Shown here: positions 9,670 to 17,501 of the stretch, in pieces
How positions within the stretch are numbered: the first letter of the stretch is position 1
How the letters are laid out: every line of letters begins with the position of its first letter
Assembly: GCF_006442975.2 (NCBI RefSeq)
Contig: NZ_CP083954.1
Location: forward strand, 4,099,501 to 4,163,500
Length of the DNA: 64,000 nt
Origin: Mesorhizobium sp. B2-1-1
GTDB lineage: Bacteria; Pseudomonadota; Alphaproteobacteria; Rhizobiales; Rhizobiaceae
Direction: 5' to 3'
Notes under the pieces: generated by a model
Told to the model about the DNA's origin: nothing
The model's database searches: none
What the model saw: only the letters and a program-made list of their open reading frames with translations
Translations under genes and position numbers: made by a program

Positions 9670-10095
9670 TGTCGTTCCTTCCGGCGCCGCGCGAACCGGC
9701 GAACGGACGCAGCAGGCGCTTCTTTGTTTCAAGTTGGCGCCAGACTAGCAGCGCCGGCCCGGATCACCAAGTGCCGCATGGCACGAATTTTGCCGGCTGT
9801 CCGCAAACCGCCTGCTGCCGCGTCTTACGCAAAGTGGGGGTAAACAGCGACTTTCAGCACAAATGCATGCGGAGACGGTCGCATGGCCGGGCCGATATTC
9901 CCGCTCGGCTGTCGATTTTCCGCCTCTCGACGACGATAACGATTGCGGCTTGCCATAGCGGCAAGGCCCGGCGGTTGAATAGCCGGCTTCGATGAGGCAT
10001 CTCTGAAATAGAGGGGGCAAAGCGATCGGAATCGCCGACCGCTTTCCCGCGATGACAGCGAAGGCAACGGGCCCGCAACGCATGGCAGTCAGGCA
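9670..10095. other. 426-bp intergenic region with one hairpin
   Basis: The gap between divergent ppx/gppA and the YbhN-like gene. I find no convincing gene. It must carry both promoters. The only clear structure is a hairpin at 10019-10045: arms AAAGCGATCGG and CCGACCGCTTT, 10 of 11 paired, with a 5-nt loop, about 50 bp upstream of the membrane protein start. Confidence 0.5.
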
Positions 10096-11028
10096 ATGAA
10101 CTGGAGACGCTATTTCTGGCCGGTCGTCGGCATCGGGGCGGTGATTTTCTCGCTCCTGCTGCTCTGGCACGAATTGCGCGGCATTTCGCTGGATGATGTC
10201 TGGGACGGCATTGCGGCGATCCCGGCGCGCGGCTGGATCCTCGCGGGGCTGAGCTCGGTTGTCGCCTATGCCTCGCTCGCCGGCTACGACCACATCGCGC
10301 TCCTGCATATCGGCAAACGCGTGTCGTGGCTGTTCGTCACGCTGTGCTCCTTCACCACCTACGCGCTGTCGCACAATATCGGCGGCTCGGTGTTTTCGGG
10401 CGCCGTCATCCGTTATCGCGCCTATGGCACGAGGGGATTGAGCGGACAGGACGTCGGCGTGCTGGTGGCGATCTGCTGGATCACCTTCGTGCTGTCGACG
10501 GTACTTGCCTCCGGCCTCGTGCTGGTGTTCGAACCGCAGATCATCGATCGCTTCTCCGGCATTGCCCATCACGGCCTGTCGCGGGCGGCGGGCATCGTCA
10601 TGCTTGCCGTCGTCGCCGCCTATATCTTCGGCAGCTGGCTGCATCTGCGGCCGCTGAAGATCGGCAGCTTCCAGATTCATTATCCGGCCCTGCCGATCGT
10701 GGCGCGGCAATTGCTGATCGGCCCGATCGAACTCCTGGCGGCAGCCGCGATCATCTTCTTTGCCCTGCCCGAGGCCCATAACCCCGGCTATTTCGTCGTG
10801 CTCGGCGTGTTCCTCGTCTCCTTCTCGATCGCGCAGATCTCGCACGCGCCGGGCGGGCTGGGCGTGTTCGAGGTGGTGTTCCTGGCCGGGCTCTCCGACA
10901 TGGACCCCGTGGGCGTGCTGGCGGCCCTGCTGGTATTCCGGCTGTTTTATCTCATCGTCCCGCTGTTTCTGGGCCTGGGCATCGTGCTCTATTTCGAGCG
11001 CTCGCAGTTCGGGCGGACAGGCAATTGA
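10096..11028 (+). CDS. YbhN/UPF0104 family integral membrane protein
   Basis: A 310-residue polytopic membrane protein of the family that includes the flippase half of lysyl-phosphatidylglycerol synthase (MprF). Helices are visible at about residues 7-25, 44-62, 77-95 and on to the C-terminus; the family signature SFTTYALSHNIGGSVFSGAVIRYR lies at about 84-108, and the HAPGGLGVFEVVFLAGL segment towards the end is also typical. No soluble synthase domain is attached, so it would not modify lipids itself; lipid translocation is a family-level guess. It reads into the tRNA-Gln gene. Confidence 0.8.
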   Translation: MNWRRYFWPVVGIGAVIFSLLLLWHELRGISLDDVWDGIAAIPARGWILAGLSSVVAYASLAGYDHIALLHIGKRVSWLFVTLCSFTTYALSHNIGGSVFSGAVIRYRAYGTRGLSGQDVGVLVAICWITFVLSTVLASGLVLVFEPQIIDRFSGIAHHGLSRAAGIVMLAVVAAYIFGSWLHLRPLKIGSFQIHYPALPIVARQLLIGPIELLAAAAIIFFALPEAHNPGYFVVLGVFLVSFSIAQISHAPGGLGVFEVVFLAGLSDMDPVGVLAALLVFRLFYLIVPLFLGLGIVLYFERSQFGRTGN

Positions 11029-11067
11029 AAGCCGCGCCGAAACATCACAATTGAAACACCGGCAGGC

Positions 11068-11095
11068 TTGACTATTTTCTGCTGGCGGCTACAAG
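11068..11095 (+). promoter_or_regulatory. Candidate sigma-70 promoter for tRNA-Gln
   Basis: TTGACT (11068-11073) is followed after 16 bp by TACAAG (11090-11095), about 55 bp upstream of the tRNA. Spacing and the -35 match fit a housekeeping promoter. Not experimentally supported. Confidence 0.45.
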
Positions 11096-11150
11096 GCAGC
11101 GCTCACAGCGGTTCGCCCGCTCGGCCCGCGCGGTTCATGACCTCGCCTGC

Positions 11151-11224
11151 TGGGGAATAGGTTAACGGTAGACCCACGGACTCTGACTCCGTTAGTCCTG
11201 GTTCGAATCCAGGTTCCCCAGCCA
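11151..11224 (+). tRNA. tRNA-Gln (anticodon CTG)
   Basis: A full cloverleaf: acceptor TGGGGAA pairs with TTCCCCA (11214-11220), discriminator G at 11221 and encoded CCA at 11222-11224. The T arm is the standard GGTTCGAATCC. The anticodon stem CGGA..TCCG presents loop CTCTGAC, giving anticodon CTG, which reads CAG glutamine codons. About 20 bp after it begins the IS481-family element. Confidence 0.96.
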
Positions 11225-11242
11225 GCTTCACTCGGGTCCGTT

Positions 11243-12520
11243 CCGGACACATAGGTTACGGTTTATACCGGAGACATGGGTAACACTTTTGGCCCGAAGG
11301 GGTTTTGGAGTGGTTCGAGCCTGCATGTCTCATCATCGAAATATCCCAAATCGTAGTCCATGAAGCTAGCCAGCCAGATATGGTCCTCGACCTGTTTGAT
11401 GCCGACGATCTGGCCGGCAAAGACAAGGCTGAGGTTGATCTTCTTTCTGTTATAGCAGATGCGGCCGCAGGTGGTGACGGTGACGGCCTTGTCGTGAAAC
11501 GGATAGTCGAGGTCTGGTAGGCCGGCATAGGGACGCGTTGAGGGCGCGTAGCGCTCCGCCGGGTAGTCCATGTCGAGCGCCTGGTGCGGGCGTTCTGAGT
11601 TGAACTCATCGATGAAGTCATCGAACCTGGCCTGCTGTTGAAGGAAATTGGCACCAGCCGGTTTGGTGGTTTCCTTCTTCAGGGTGAGGTGCATGCGCTC
11701 ATGACGCCCGTTCTGCTGCGGGCAGCCCGGCTTGATGCGCTCGATGTCGATGCCCAGGCGCAGCCACCAGACCGACAGCTTGCTGAGGTTGAACAGCGCA
11801 TTGGGGCTGGCGAAGGGAACGCCATTGTCGGTCCTGATCGCGCTGGGGAGGCCGAACTCTTTGAAAACGCTTTCGAACACGGTGAAGGCATAGGCTTCCT
11901 TGGTGGTCGAGAGCGCCTCGCAGGCGATGAGATAGCGGCTGGCAAAGTCGGTGATCGTCAACGGATAGCAATAGCGCCGATCGGCGAGCATGAACTCGCC
12001 CTTGTAGTCGGCACACCACAGATCGTTGGGGCGACAGCCGTTTGAAAGCGGTGTCCCCGTCGCCCGGTTTCGCCTGCGCTTGCGGTGCTCGACCAGGCCG
12101 TGGCGATCGAGCACGGCGTGCACCGTCGAGATCGCCGGCCGGTGCACATCCGGATACAGCCGGGCCAGCCGCTCGCGTATCTTCGGCGCGCCCCATGTCG
12201 GCTTGTCTTGCTTGAGGCGCACAATCAGCTTCTCGATTTGAAACGGAAGCTGATTGGCGTGGCGATAGGGCCGACGCGATCGATCCGTCAGCCCCTCCAG
12301 GCCGCTACCGTTGTAGCGCGCGAGGATCTTGTAGCCGGTCTTGCGCGAGATATCGAACTCTCGGCAAAGCACGGCCATCTTCTCACCGTCCAGCAGCCGG
12401 GCGACGAACTTCAGCCGCTCTTCCATGACGTTACACTCCTTCCAAGGCACCTTGCTCTCCTTGCAAAGGGCCGAAAGTGTAACCCATCTATCCGGAATGA
12501 ACTGTCACCCATCTCTCGGG
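11243..12520. mobile_element. IS481-family insertion sequence
   Basis: A single transposase gene flanked by imperfect terminal inverted repeats. Left end about 11243-11286 and right end about 12477-12520: read inwards both contain ATGGGT, ACAC, CCGG and a repeated GGTTAC/GGTGAC block, about three quarters of 44 positions identical. The exact outer boundaries and a target duplication could not be fixed by eye. The element starts about 20 bp after the tRNA-Gln gene. The intact transposase suggests recent activity. Confidence 0.8.
11263..12426 (-). CDS. IS481-family transposase
   Basis: A 387-residue DDE transposase. An N-terminal helix-turn-helix (LCREFDISRKTGYKILARY, about residues 20-38) is followed by a second helical region PTWGAPKIRERLARLYPD. 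The integrase core carries the catalytic residues in LWCADYKGEF (D140), IRTDNGVPF (D200) and QQNGRHERMH (E243). The C-terminus has the short beta domain seen in IS481 transposases. I chose ATG at 12426 because AAGGAG precedes it by 9 bp; a GTG at 12450 would include that site. No frameshift or stop is seen. Confidence 0.93.
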   Translation of the reverse strand: MEERLKFVARLLDGEKMAVLCREFDISRKTGYKILARYNGSGLEGLTDRSRRPYRHANQLPFQIEKLIVRLKQDKPTWGAPKIRERLARLYPDVHRPAISTVHAVLDRHGLVEHRKRRRNRATGTPLSNGCRPNDLWCADYKGEFMLADRRYCYPLTITDFASRYLIACEALSTTKEAYAFTVFESVFKEFGLPSAIRTDNGVPFASPNALFNLSKLSVWWLRLGIDIERIKPGCPQQNGRHERMHLTLKKETTKPAGANFLQQQARFDDFIDEFNSERPHQALDMDYPAERYAPSTRPYAGLPDLDYPFHDKAVTVTTCGRICYNRKKINLSLVFAGQIVGIKQVEDHIWLASFMDYDLGYFDDETCRLEPLQNPFGPKVLPMSPV

Positions 12521-12671
12521 AAGGGCATCCCACCGTCCGCACCAGACCAACCAGCCTGATCCGCCGTCTCGCGATCGAACAGGCAGCCCGATCATCACGG
12601 GTTGAAATATCGGGGCGGCCTCTTACCTCGGTGAAGGGCGGGCGAACAATCCAGCAGATCGGAGAGCGGTT

Positions 12672-13166
12672 TTGGCGTCTCGCGGGATTCGACTACCGGC
12701 TATCCTGTTTCTTCTCACCGGCACGGGCGCGCTCTGGTCCTGCGTCGTTCCCGACGATACGTCCAAGCTTGCGAAAGAGGATCCCACAACGGCTGCCGCC
12801 CAAAAGGAAATGGTCGGCCTCAGCGAAGCGGACCTGCGAATGTGCGCGGGGTTCCCCACCGCCACCGCCGACGAAGGAGCATCGGGGCAAATCTGGAGCT
12901 ATGAGCGCGCGGTGCAGCGGGGCAATGTCAATGTCGTGCTTCCTACCTTCGCGGTGGGCCCCATCCCTTCCGTCGGCGGGTCGTTGAATGTCGCTCCGGG
13001 AGGTTATTGCAACACACAGGTTCGCATCGTCGATGGCCGTGTGGCTGAGGTCGCCTATGCGGGCGACAACAACCTTCCAAACCGCCGCGATGGGCTGTGT
13101 GTCAGCGCCGTCGACGCATGCGTCGTCTATGCCCGCAAACAAAACAAGGGCAGGCCTGGCAGTTAA
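12672..13166 (+). CDS. Putative exported lipoprotein
   Basis: 164 residues, family not recognised. The N-terminus MASRGIRLPAILFLLTGTGA is a signal peptide ending in LWSC, a loose lipobox with C24 as the likely lipidated residue. The mature part has a short charged region, then LSEADLRMCAGFPT, a motif reminiscent of SmpA/BamE-like small lipoproteins, and a Cys-containing C-terminal half (GYCNTQV, GLCVSAVDACVVY) that may form disulfides. The TTG start is supported by GGAGAG 5 bp upstream. It lies just beyond the IS element and before the L,D-transpeptidase on the same strand, 350 bp away. Confidence 0.65.
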   Translation: MASRGIRLPAILFLLTGTGALWSCVVPDDTSKLAKEDPTTAAAQKEMVGLSEADLRMCAGFPTATADEGASGQIWSYERAVQRGNVNVVLPTFAVGPIPSVGGSLNVAPGGYCNTQVRIVDGRVAEVAYAGDNNLPNRRDGLCVSAVDACVVYARKQNKGRPGS

Positions 13167-13516
13167 AGACGTTCGGCACCGATGCGGGTGAGCCCGGCTT
13201 TGTCATAGGCGCTGCACGGGCTGGTGGAATGCCTGACACGGCGCGGCGAAGCGAGGCGTTGCCGGCGCTGCAAGCAAGGTTGGCCAAGACGGATGTACCA
13301 ATCAGCTCGTCATGCCTGTGCAGGACGAGCGTGCAGCCGGCGCCGAGTTCTTGCCGTTAAGTCTATCATCACATGCATCCGCGCGACCGCCGGACGTCCC
13401 GATCCGTATTCCTCATACTGGCAGTCGGTGATCGCGGCTCAAATGCAGGGGGGAATGGAACCAGATCGGCCCTGCAACGTCATAGAAGCAGGTGCTCATG
13501 CAGGAGTGTGACGTCG
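13167..13516. other. 350-bp intergenic region, nothing identified
   Basis: Between the lipoprotein and the L,D-transpeptidase. I see no gene with codon bias or a ribosome site, no RNA gene and no clear repeat. It presumably contains the transpeptidase promoter; AGGAG at 13502-13506 is its ribosome-binding site. Confidence 0.4.
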
Positions 13517-14521
13517 ATGACCAGGCTCCTTCTCGTCGCGGCTGTCGTGCTCGCCATGGCATGTGACGTATCGGCGGCGGCAAAGCTGGACGTCGCAGCC
13601 GTCAACAACGCGCAATTCGACGACAGCGAAGCAAAAGGCGTCAGTGCGACCGTGCTGAAGGCACAGATCCTTCTGGATCGCGCGCGCTTCTCGCCGGGCC
13701 TGATCGACGGCCGCGCAGCAGAGAACTTCGCCAAGGCGGTCCGGGCGTTTCAGGCAGCCAACGGGCTGCCCGCCGATGGTAAGCTCACCCGCCAGACCTG
13801 GGACAAGCTGGTCGCGACCTCCCCGAGCCCGGCGCTCGAGACGTACGAGCTGACGCGCAAGGATGTGCGCGGACCGTTTACCAGGCGAATTCCGGCGCGC
13901 ATGGAGAAAATGGCCCGCCTGCGCAGGCTCGGCTACCACAACGCGGCGGAAAAAATAGCGGAGCGCTTCCACGTCAGCCAACAGTTGCTTCAACGGCTCA
14001 ACCCTGGCGTCGGCTTCAGGAAGGCCGGGCAAAAGGTGCTGGTGCCTGCCGTCACCCGAGGCGATCCGCCCGCGGGTGTTGCTGAGGTCGAGGTCGACAA
14101 GGGCGCGCGCCAGCTTCGCGTGCTCGACCCGTCCGGCAAAGTGCTTGCGGTGTACCCCGCCTCGATCGGCAGCCAGGAGAAGCCGGCGCCGAGCGGCCAG
14201 GCAGAGGTCAAACGCGTGGTGCACAACCCCACCTATCACTACGATCCCGACTTCGCCTTCAAGGGAGTCAGGACCAAACGCCCCTTCAAAATCGCCGCCG
14301 GGCCAAACAATCCGGTGGGATCGGTGTGGATTGATTTGTCCATCGAAAGTTACGGCATTCACGGGACTCCGGACCCGAGCAAGATCGGGAAAACCTTCTC
14401 GCATGGCTGCATCAGGCTGACCAATTGGGACGCCGAAGACCTCGCCTCCGAAGTGCACGAAGACACGAAGGTCATCTTCACCGGCGAAGCGGTGGGATCG
14501 ATCGACCAGGGATCGCCGTAG
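13517..14521 (+). CDS. L,D-transpeptidase with peptidoglycan-binding domain
   Basis: A periplasmic enzyme that crosslinks peptidoglycan 3-3 or attaches proteins to it. Residues 1-21 are a signal peptide (MTRLLLVAAVVLAMACDVSA). A PGBD1 peptidoglycan-binding domain lies at about 40-90 (ARFSPGLIDGR, FQAANGLPADGKLT). A central LysM-like segment reads IAERFHVSQQLLQRLNPG. The YkuD catalytic domain follows, with YGIHGTPDP and the active-site SHGCIRLTNWD. The start at 13517 is set by the signal peptide and AGGAG at 13502; the frame is open further upstream without coding features. Total 334 residues, usual for rhizobial members. Confidence 0.92.
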   Translation: MTRLLLVAAVVLAMACDVSAAAKLDVAAVNNAQFDDSEAKGVSATVLKAQILLDRARFSPGLIDGRAAENFAKAVRAFQAANGLPADGKLTRQTWDKLVATSPSPALETYELTRKDVRGPFTRRIPARMEKMARLRRLGYHNAAEKIAERFHVSQQLLQRLNPGVGFRKAGQKVLVPAVTRGDPPAGVAEVEVDKGARQLRVLDPSGKVLAVYPASIGSQEKPAPSGQAEVKRVVHNPTYHYDPDFAFKGVRTKRPFKIAAGPNNPVGSVWIDLSIESYGIHGTPDPSKIGKTFSHGCIRLTNWDAEDLASEVHEDTKVIFTGEAVGSIDQGSP

Positions 14522-14615
14522 CGGCAACCGGGAGCGACTCACTTTCGACTTGGCTGCTGCCATCGAGGCTGCCAGCCTTGACGTCAGCCGCCCGGTGCCT
14601 CAATTCACGGCTGAT

Positions 14616-15302
14616 TTACCCCAGCCACTTCTCATAGTCGGACACCAGCAGGTGCAGCGGGGCGACGTCCTCGTCGACGTTGGAGAAGCGGCCGATCGGC
14701 TCGCGAAAAACGTTGTCGGTGAGATCGTCATTGACGGTCGACACCTCGCCGATCAGTACGTCCTTGCCTTCGGCCCAGAAGGCATGCCAGACGCCGGGCA
14801 GCAGCGTGACGCTCTGGCCCGGATCAAGCTTCAGCAGCCCGCCCGCCGGCAACCGGTGGATGGTGCCGTCGACAGGCACCGACACCTCGGCCTTGGGATC
14901 GATGCCGCCGTCGCGATCGTGCATGAACAGTTCCAGCACCAGCTTGCCGCCGCCACGGTTGATGATGTCCTCGGCCTTGATGTTGTGGCGGTGCATCGGC
15001 GACAACTGGTCCTTGCGCGAGATCATGATCTTCTCGGCATAGAGCATGCCCATGCCCTTCTTCATGTCCTCGTAGCGGCCGTTGCGCACGGTGAACAGGA
15101 ACAGGCCGAGCTCCTTGAACTTTTCCTGGCCGTAGTCGGTGATGTCCCAGCCGAGCCGTGAGGTGAAGATCGCAGAGGAATCGACCTGGCGCGCCTTCAT
15201 CTCTTCCGGCGACCAATAGGCGAAGGGCGGCATGATGTAACCGAACGAGCGGATGAAAGCGTCGGCTTCGCGGATGATGTCGTTGATGGCGGAGCGTTTC
15301 AT
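14616..15302 (-). CDS. D-lyxose/D-mannose isomerase family protein
   Basis: 228 residues, the same length as the characterised D-lyxose isomerase of pathogenic E. coli (DUF1498 family, cupin fold). These enzymes interconvert D-lyxose and D-xylulose, and often D-mannose and D-fructose, with a divalent metal. The metal site is visible as MHRHNIKAEDI, LVLELFMHDRD and LLPGVWHAFWAEG. FGYIMPPFAYWSPEE near the N-terminus is conserved in the family. The ATG at 15302 is the start of the recognisable domain. It is divergent from the D-threonine-aldolase-like gene, 183 bp away. The true sugar substrate is not known. Confidence 0.8.
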   Translation of the reverse strand: MKRSAINDIIREADAFIRSFGYIMPPFAYWSPEEMKARQVDSSAIFTSRLGWDITDYGQEKFKELGLFLFTVRNGRYEDMKKGMGMLYAEKIMISRKDQLSPMHRHNIKAEDIINRGGGKLVLELFMHDRDGGIDPKAEVSVPVDGTIHRLPAGGLLKLDPGQSVTLLPGVWHAFWAEGKDVLIGEVSTVNDDLTDNVFREPIGRFSNVDEDVAPLHLLVSDYEKWLG

Positions 15303-15485
15303 GATCGTGGTCCTCGTGTCGACTTTTCCGACAAATCGCATAGCCGAACGCCGATGCGGTGTCGATCCGTATTGCCCGATCCCGGCTTGCGGCGTGGCCG
15401 CATGGAACCACGGATCCGCTCGGCTGGCCGGGTGACACAAGGCACTTTCAGGGCCATAACCCCTGCGGATTCCACAGGGTGACAG

Positions 15486-16547
15486 ATGATGCCGACCATT
15501 CACGACCTCGATACGCCATCGATCCTGATCGACGCCGCGCGCGCCGAAGCCAATATTGCCCGCGCGCAGGCGCATGCCGACCGTCACGGGTTGAAGCTCA
15601 GGCCCCACATCAAGACGCATAAGCTGCCCTATTGGGCGAAGAAGCAGGTGGCGGCGGGCGCGGTCGGCATCACCTGCCAGAAGATCGGCGAGGCCGAGGT
15701 GATGGCCGATGCCGGGCTGACCGACATTTTTCTCCCCTACAACATCCTTGGCCGGGCCAAGCTGGAGCGGCTGAAGGCGCTGCATGGGCGCGTTACCCTA
15801 TCGGTGACGGCGGACAGCGTGGAGACGATCGAAGGCTTGGCCGCCACCTTCACCGATGCCGGCCATCCCCTGCCGGTGCTGGTCGAATGCGACACTGGCA
15901 TGGGGCGCTGCGGCGTGCAGACGGCCGGTGAAGCGGTTGGCCTGGCAAGACAGATCGAGACGGCAAAGGGCCTCGCCTTCGGCGGGCTGATGACCTATCC
16001 GGCCGCGGGCCGTGCGGGGGAGGCCGAGGCCTGGCTCGCCGGCGCCAGGCAGGCGCTGGCCGCCTGCGGTCTCGCCTGCGCGCGCATCTCCAGCGGCGGC
16101 ACGCCCGACATGTGGCGCTCGGGCGAAGACAGCGTCGTCACGGAATACCGCCCCGGCACCTACATCTATCTCGACCGCTACCAGGTCGCCAAGGGCGTCG
16201 GCAGCCTCGACGATTGCGCGCTGAGCGTGCTGTCGACCGTGGTCAGCCATCCGACGCGGACGCGTGCCATCCTCGACGCCGGCAGCAAGGCGCTGTCGAG
16301 CGATACGCTGGGGCTCGCCGATTTCGGCGAGCTGCTCGGCGTTGCGGGAGCGCGGGTGACGGGCCTGAGCGAGGAACACGGCACGGTCACGCTCTCAGGC
16401 GATGGCAAGCTTCGCATCGGCGAGCGCGTGCGCGTGGTGCCCGACCATTGCTGCGTCGTCACCAACCTGTTCAATGAGGTCAATTTGATCGACGGCGAGA
16501 CGGTGCTGGAAACCCTGCCGGTGGCCGCACGTGGGCGGATGGGATGA
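15486..16547 (+). CDS. D-threonine aldolase / D-serine dehydratase-like PLP enzyme
   Basis: 353 residues with an alanine-racemase-type barrel followed by a beta domain. The PLP lysine lies in RPHIKTHK (residues 39-46), and LVECDTGMGRCG and ISSGGTPDMW are conserved PLP-contact segments. The C-terminal metal site of this family is present as PDHCCVVTNLFNEV (His and Cys bind Zn or Mn). Members either cleave D-threonine to glycine and acetaldehyde or dehydrate D-serine; sequence alone does not decide. Two ATG codons in a row offer starts at 15486 or 15489. Confidence 0.82.
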   Translation: MMPTIHDLDTPSILIDAARAEANIARAQAHADRHGLKLRPHIKTHKLPYWAKKQVAAGAVGITCQKIGEAEVMADAGLTDIFLPYNILGRAKLERLKALHGRVTLSVTADSVETIEGLAATFTDAGHPLPVLVECDTGMGRCGVQTAGEAVGLARQIETAKGLAFGGLMTYPAAGRAGEAEAWLAGARQALAACGLACARISSGGTPDMWRSGEDSVVTEYRPGTYIYLDRYQVAKGVGSLDDCALSVLSTVVSHPTRTRAILDAGSKALSSDTLGLADFGELLGVAGARVTGLSEEHGTVTLSGDGKLRIGERVRVVPDHCCVVTNLFNEVNLIDGETVLETLPVAARGRMG

Positions 16548-16571
16548 CTTCTTTGGCCAGGCGCGGGTGAT

Positions 16572-17336
16572 TCAAGCCGGCTGACGCTCAGCCTGCCGGG
16601 CCGCGACCCTGCGCATCGCAATCACCCGCCGCCGGTGGATTTCGGTACGCATCGCCATCAGGTGCAGCGCGAAGAACAGCACCGTGAAGCCGATGGCCAT
16701 CACCAGCAGCGGCCAGAGCATCGAGGGGTCGATGGTCGATCCGCCCATGCGGAACACCGAGGCCGGCTGATGCAGCGTGTTCCACCAATCGACCGAGAAT
16801 TTTATGATCGGGATGTTGATGAAGCCGACCAGCGTGATGATGGCGGCGGCCCAGGCGGCGCGGCCGGCATCATCGAGCGCGCGGGTCAGCGCGATGATGC
16901 CGAGATACATCAGGAACAGCACGAAAACCGAAGTCAGCCGCGCGTCCCACACCCACCAGGTGCCCCACATCGGCTTGCCCCAGATCGAACCGGTGACCAG
17001 CGCCAGCGCGGTGAAGACGGCACCTATGGGGGCCGCCGATTTCAGTGCGACATCGGCCAGCGGATGGCGCCAGACCAATGTGCCGAGCGCCGAGAGCGCC
17101 ATCAGCGTGTAGCACATCATGGCCAACCAGGCGAAAGGCACATGGATGTACATGATGCGGACGGTGATGCCTTGCTGGAAGTCCTCGGGCGCGGTGAAGC
17201 TCATATAGAGGCCGGCGGCAAGGGTCAGCGCCGCAATCGTCGCCAGCCACGGCACCACCCGGTCGGCAAGCGCCACGAACCGTGTCGGGTTGGCAAGATC
17301 GGTCCAGCCGCTCAGGCGTGAAGTGCTGTCGCTCAT
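16572..17336 (-). CDS. ccmC: Heme exporter membrane protein CcmC
   Basis: Component of cytochrome c maturation system I, which presents heme to CcmE on the periplasmic side. Six membrane helices are visible over 254 residues. The tryptophan-rich heme-binding motif WGTWWVWD sits at about 124-131, and the two axial histidines are likely those in MYIHVPFAW (H65) and WWNTLHQPAS. No ccmA, ccmB, ccmD or ccmG gene lies alongside: 25 bp downstream the convergent PLP enzyme ends, and upstream is a repeat and then ndvA. The other maturation genes must be elsewhere, or this is a stray copy. Confidence 0.94.
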   Translation of the reverse strand: MSDSTSRLSGWTDLANPTRFVALADRVVPWLATIAALTLAAGLYMSFTAPEDFQQGITVRIMYIHVPFAWLAMMCYTLMALSALGTLVWRHPLADVALKSAAPIGAVFTALALVTGSIWGKPMWGTWWVWDARLTSVFVLFLMYLGIIALTRALDDAGRAAWAAAIITLVGFINIPIIKFSVDWWNTLHQPASVFRMGGSTIDPSMLWPLLVMAIGFTVLFFALHLMAMRTEIHRRRVIAMRRVAARQAERQPA

Positions 17337-17397
17337 GCCGCTTTAAATAGCCCGGCTATGCGTCTGGGGCAATCGAGGGAGTGTCGCAGGCCTTGTC

Positions 17398-17489
17398 ACC
17401 TCCCCTTGGGGGGTTGCTGCGAAGCAGCGGGGTGAGGACGGCGGCGCTCCCCGACCGGACCTTCGGTCCGACCTCCCACGGGGGGAGGT
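17398..17489. repeat. Palindromic intergenic repeat element
   Basis: A 92-bp element between ccmC and ndvA bounded by ACCTCCCC (17398-17405) and GGGGAGGT (17482-17489). Inside are hairpins GCTGCGAAGCAGC (about 17416) and CGGACCTTCGGTCCG (about 17456). It shares its architecture and the GCTGC/GCAGC hairpin with the element at 8056-8197. It could form stable RNA structure at the end of the ndvA transcript. Confidence 0.7.
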
Positions 17490-17501
17490 AAAAGAACCCG
17501 C

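Noticed and set aside
11243..13166. Composite transposon or genomic island
   Set aside because: Only one IS copy, no integrase, no second tRNA fragment, and flanking genes have normal composition.
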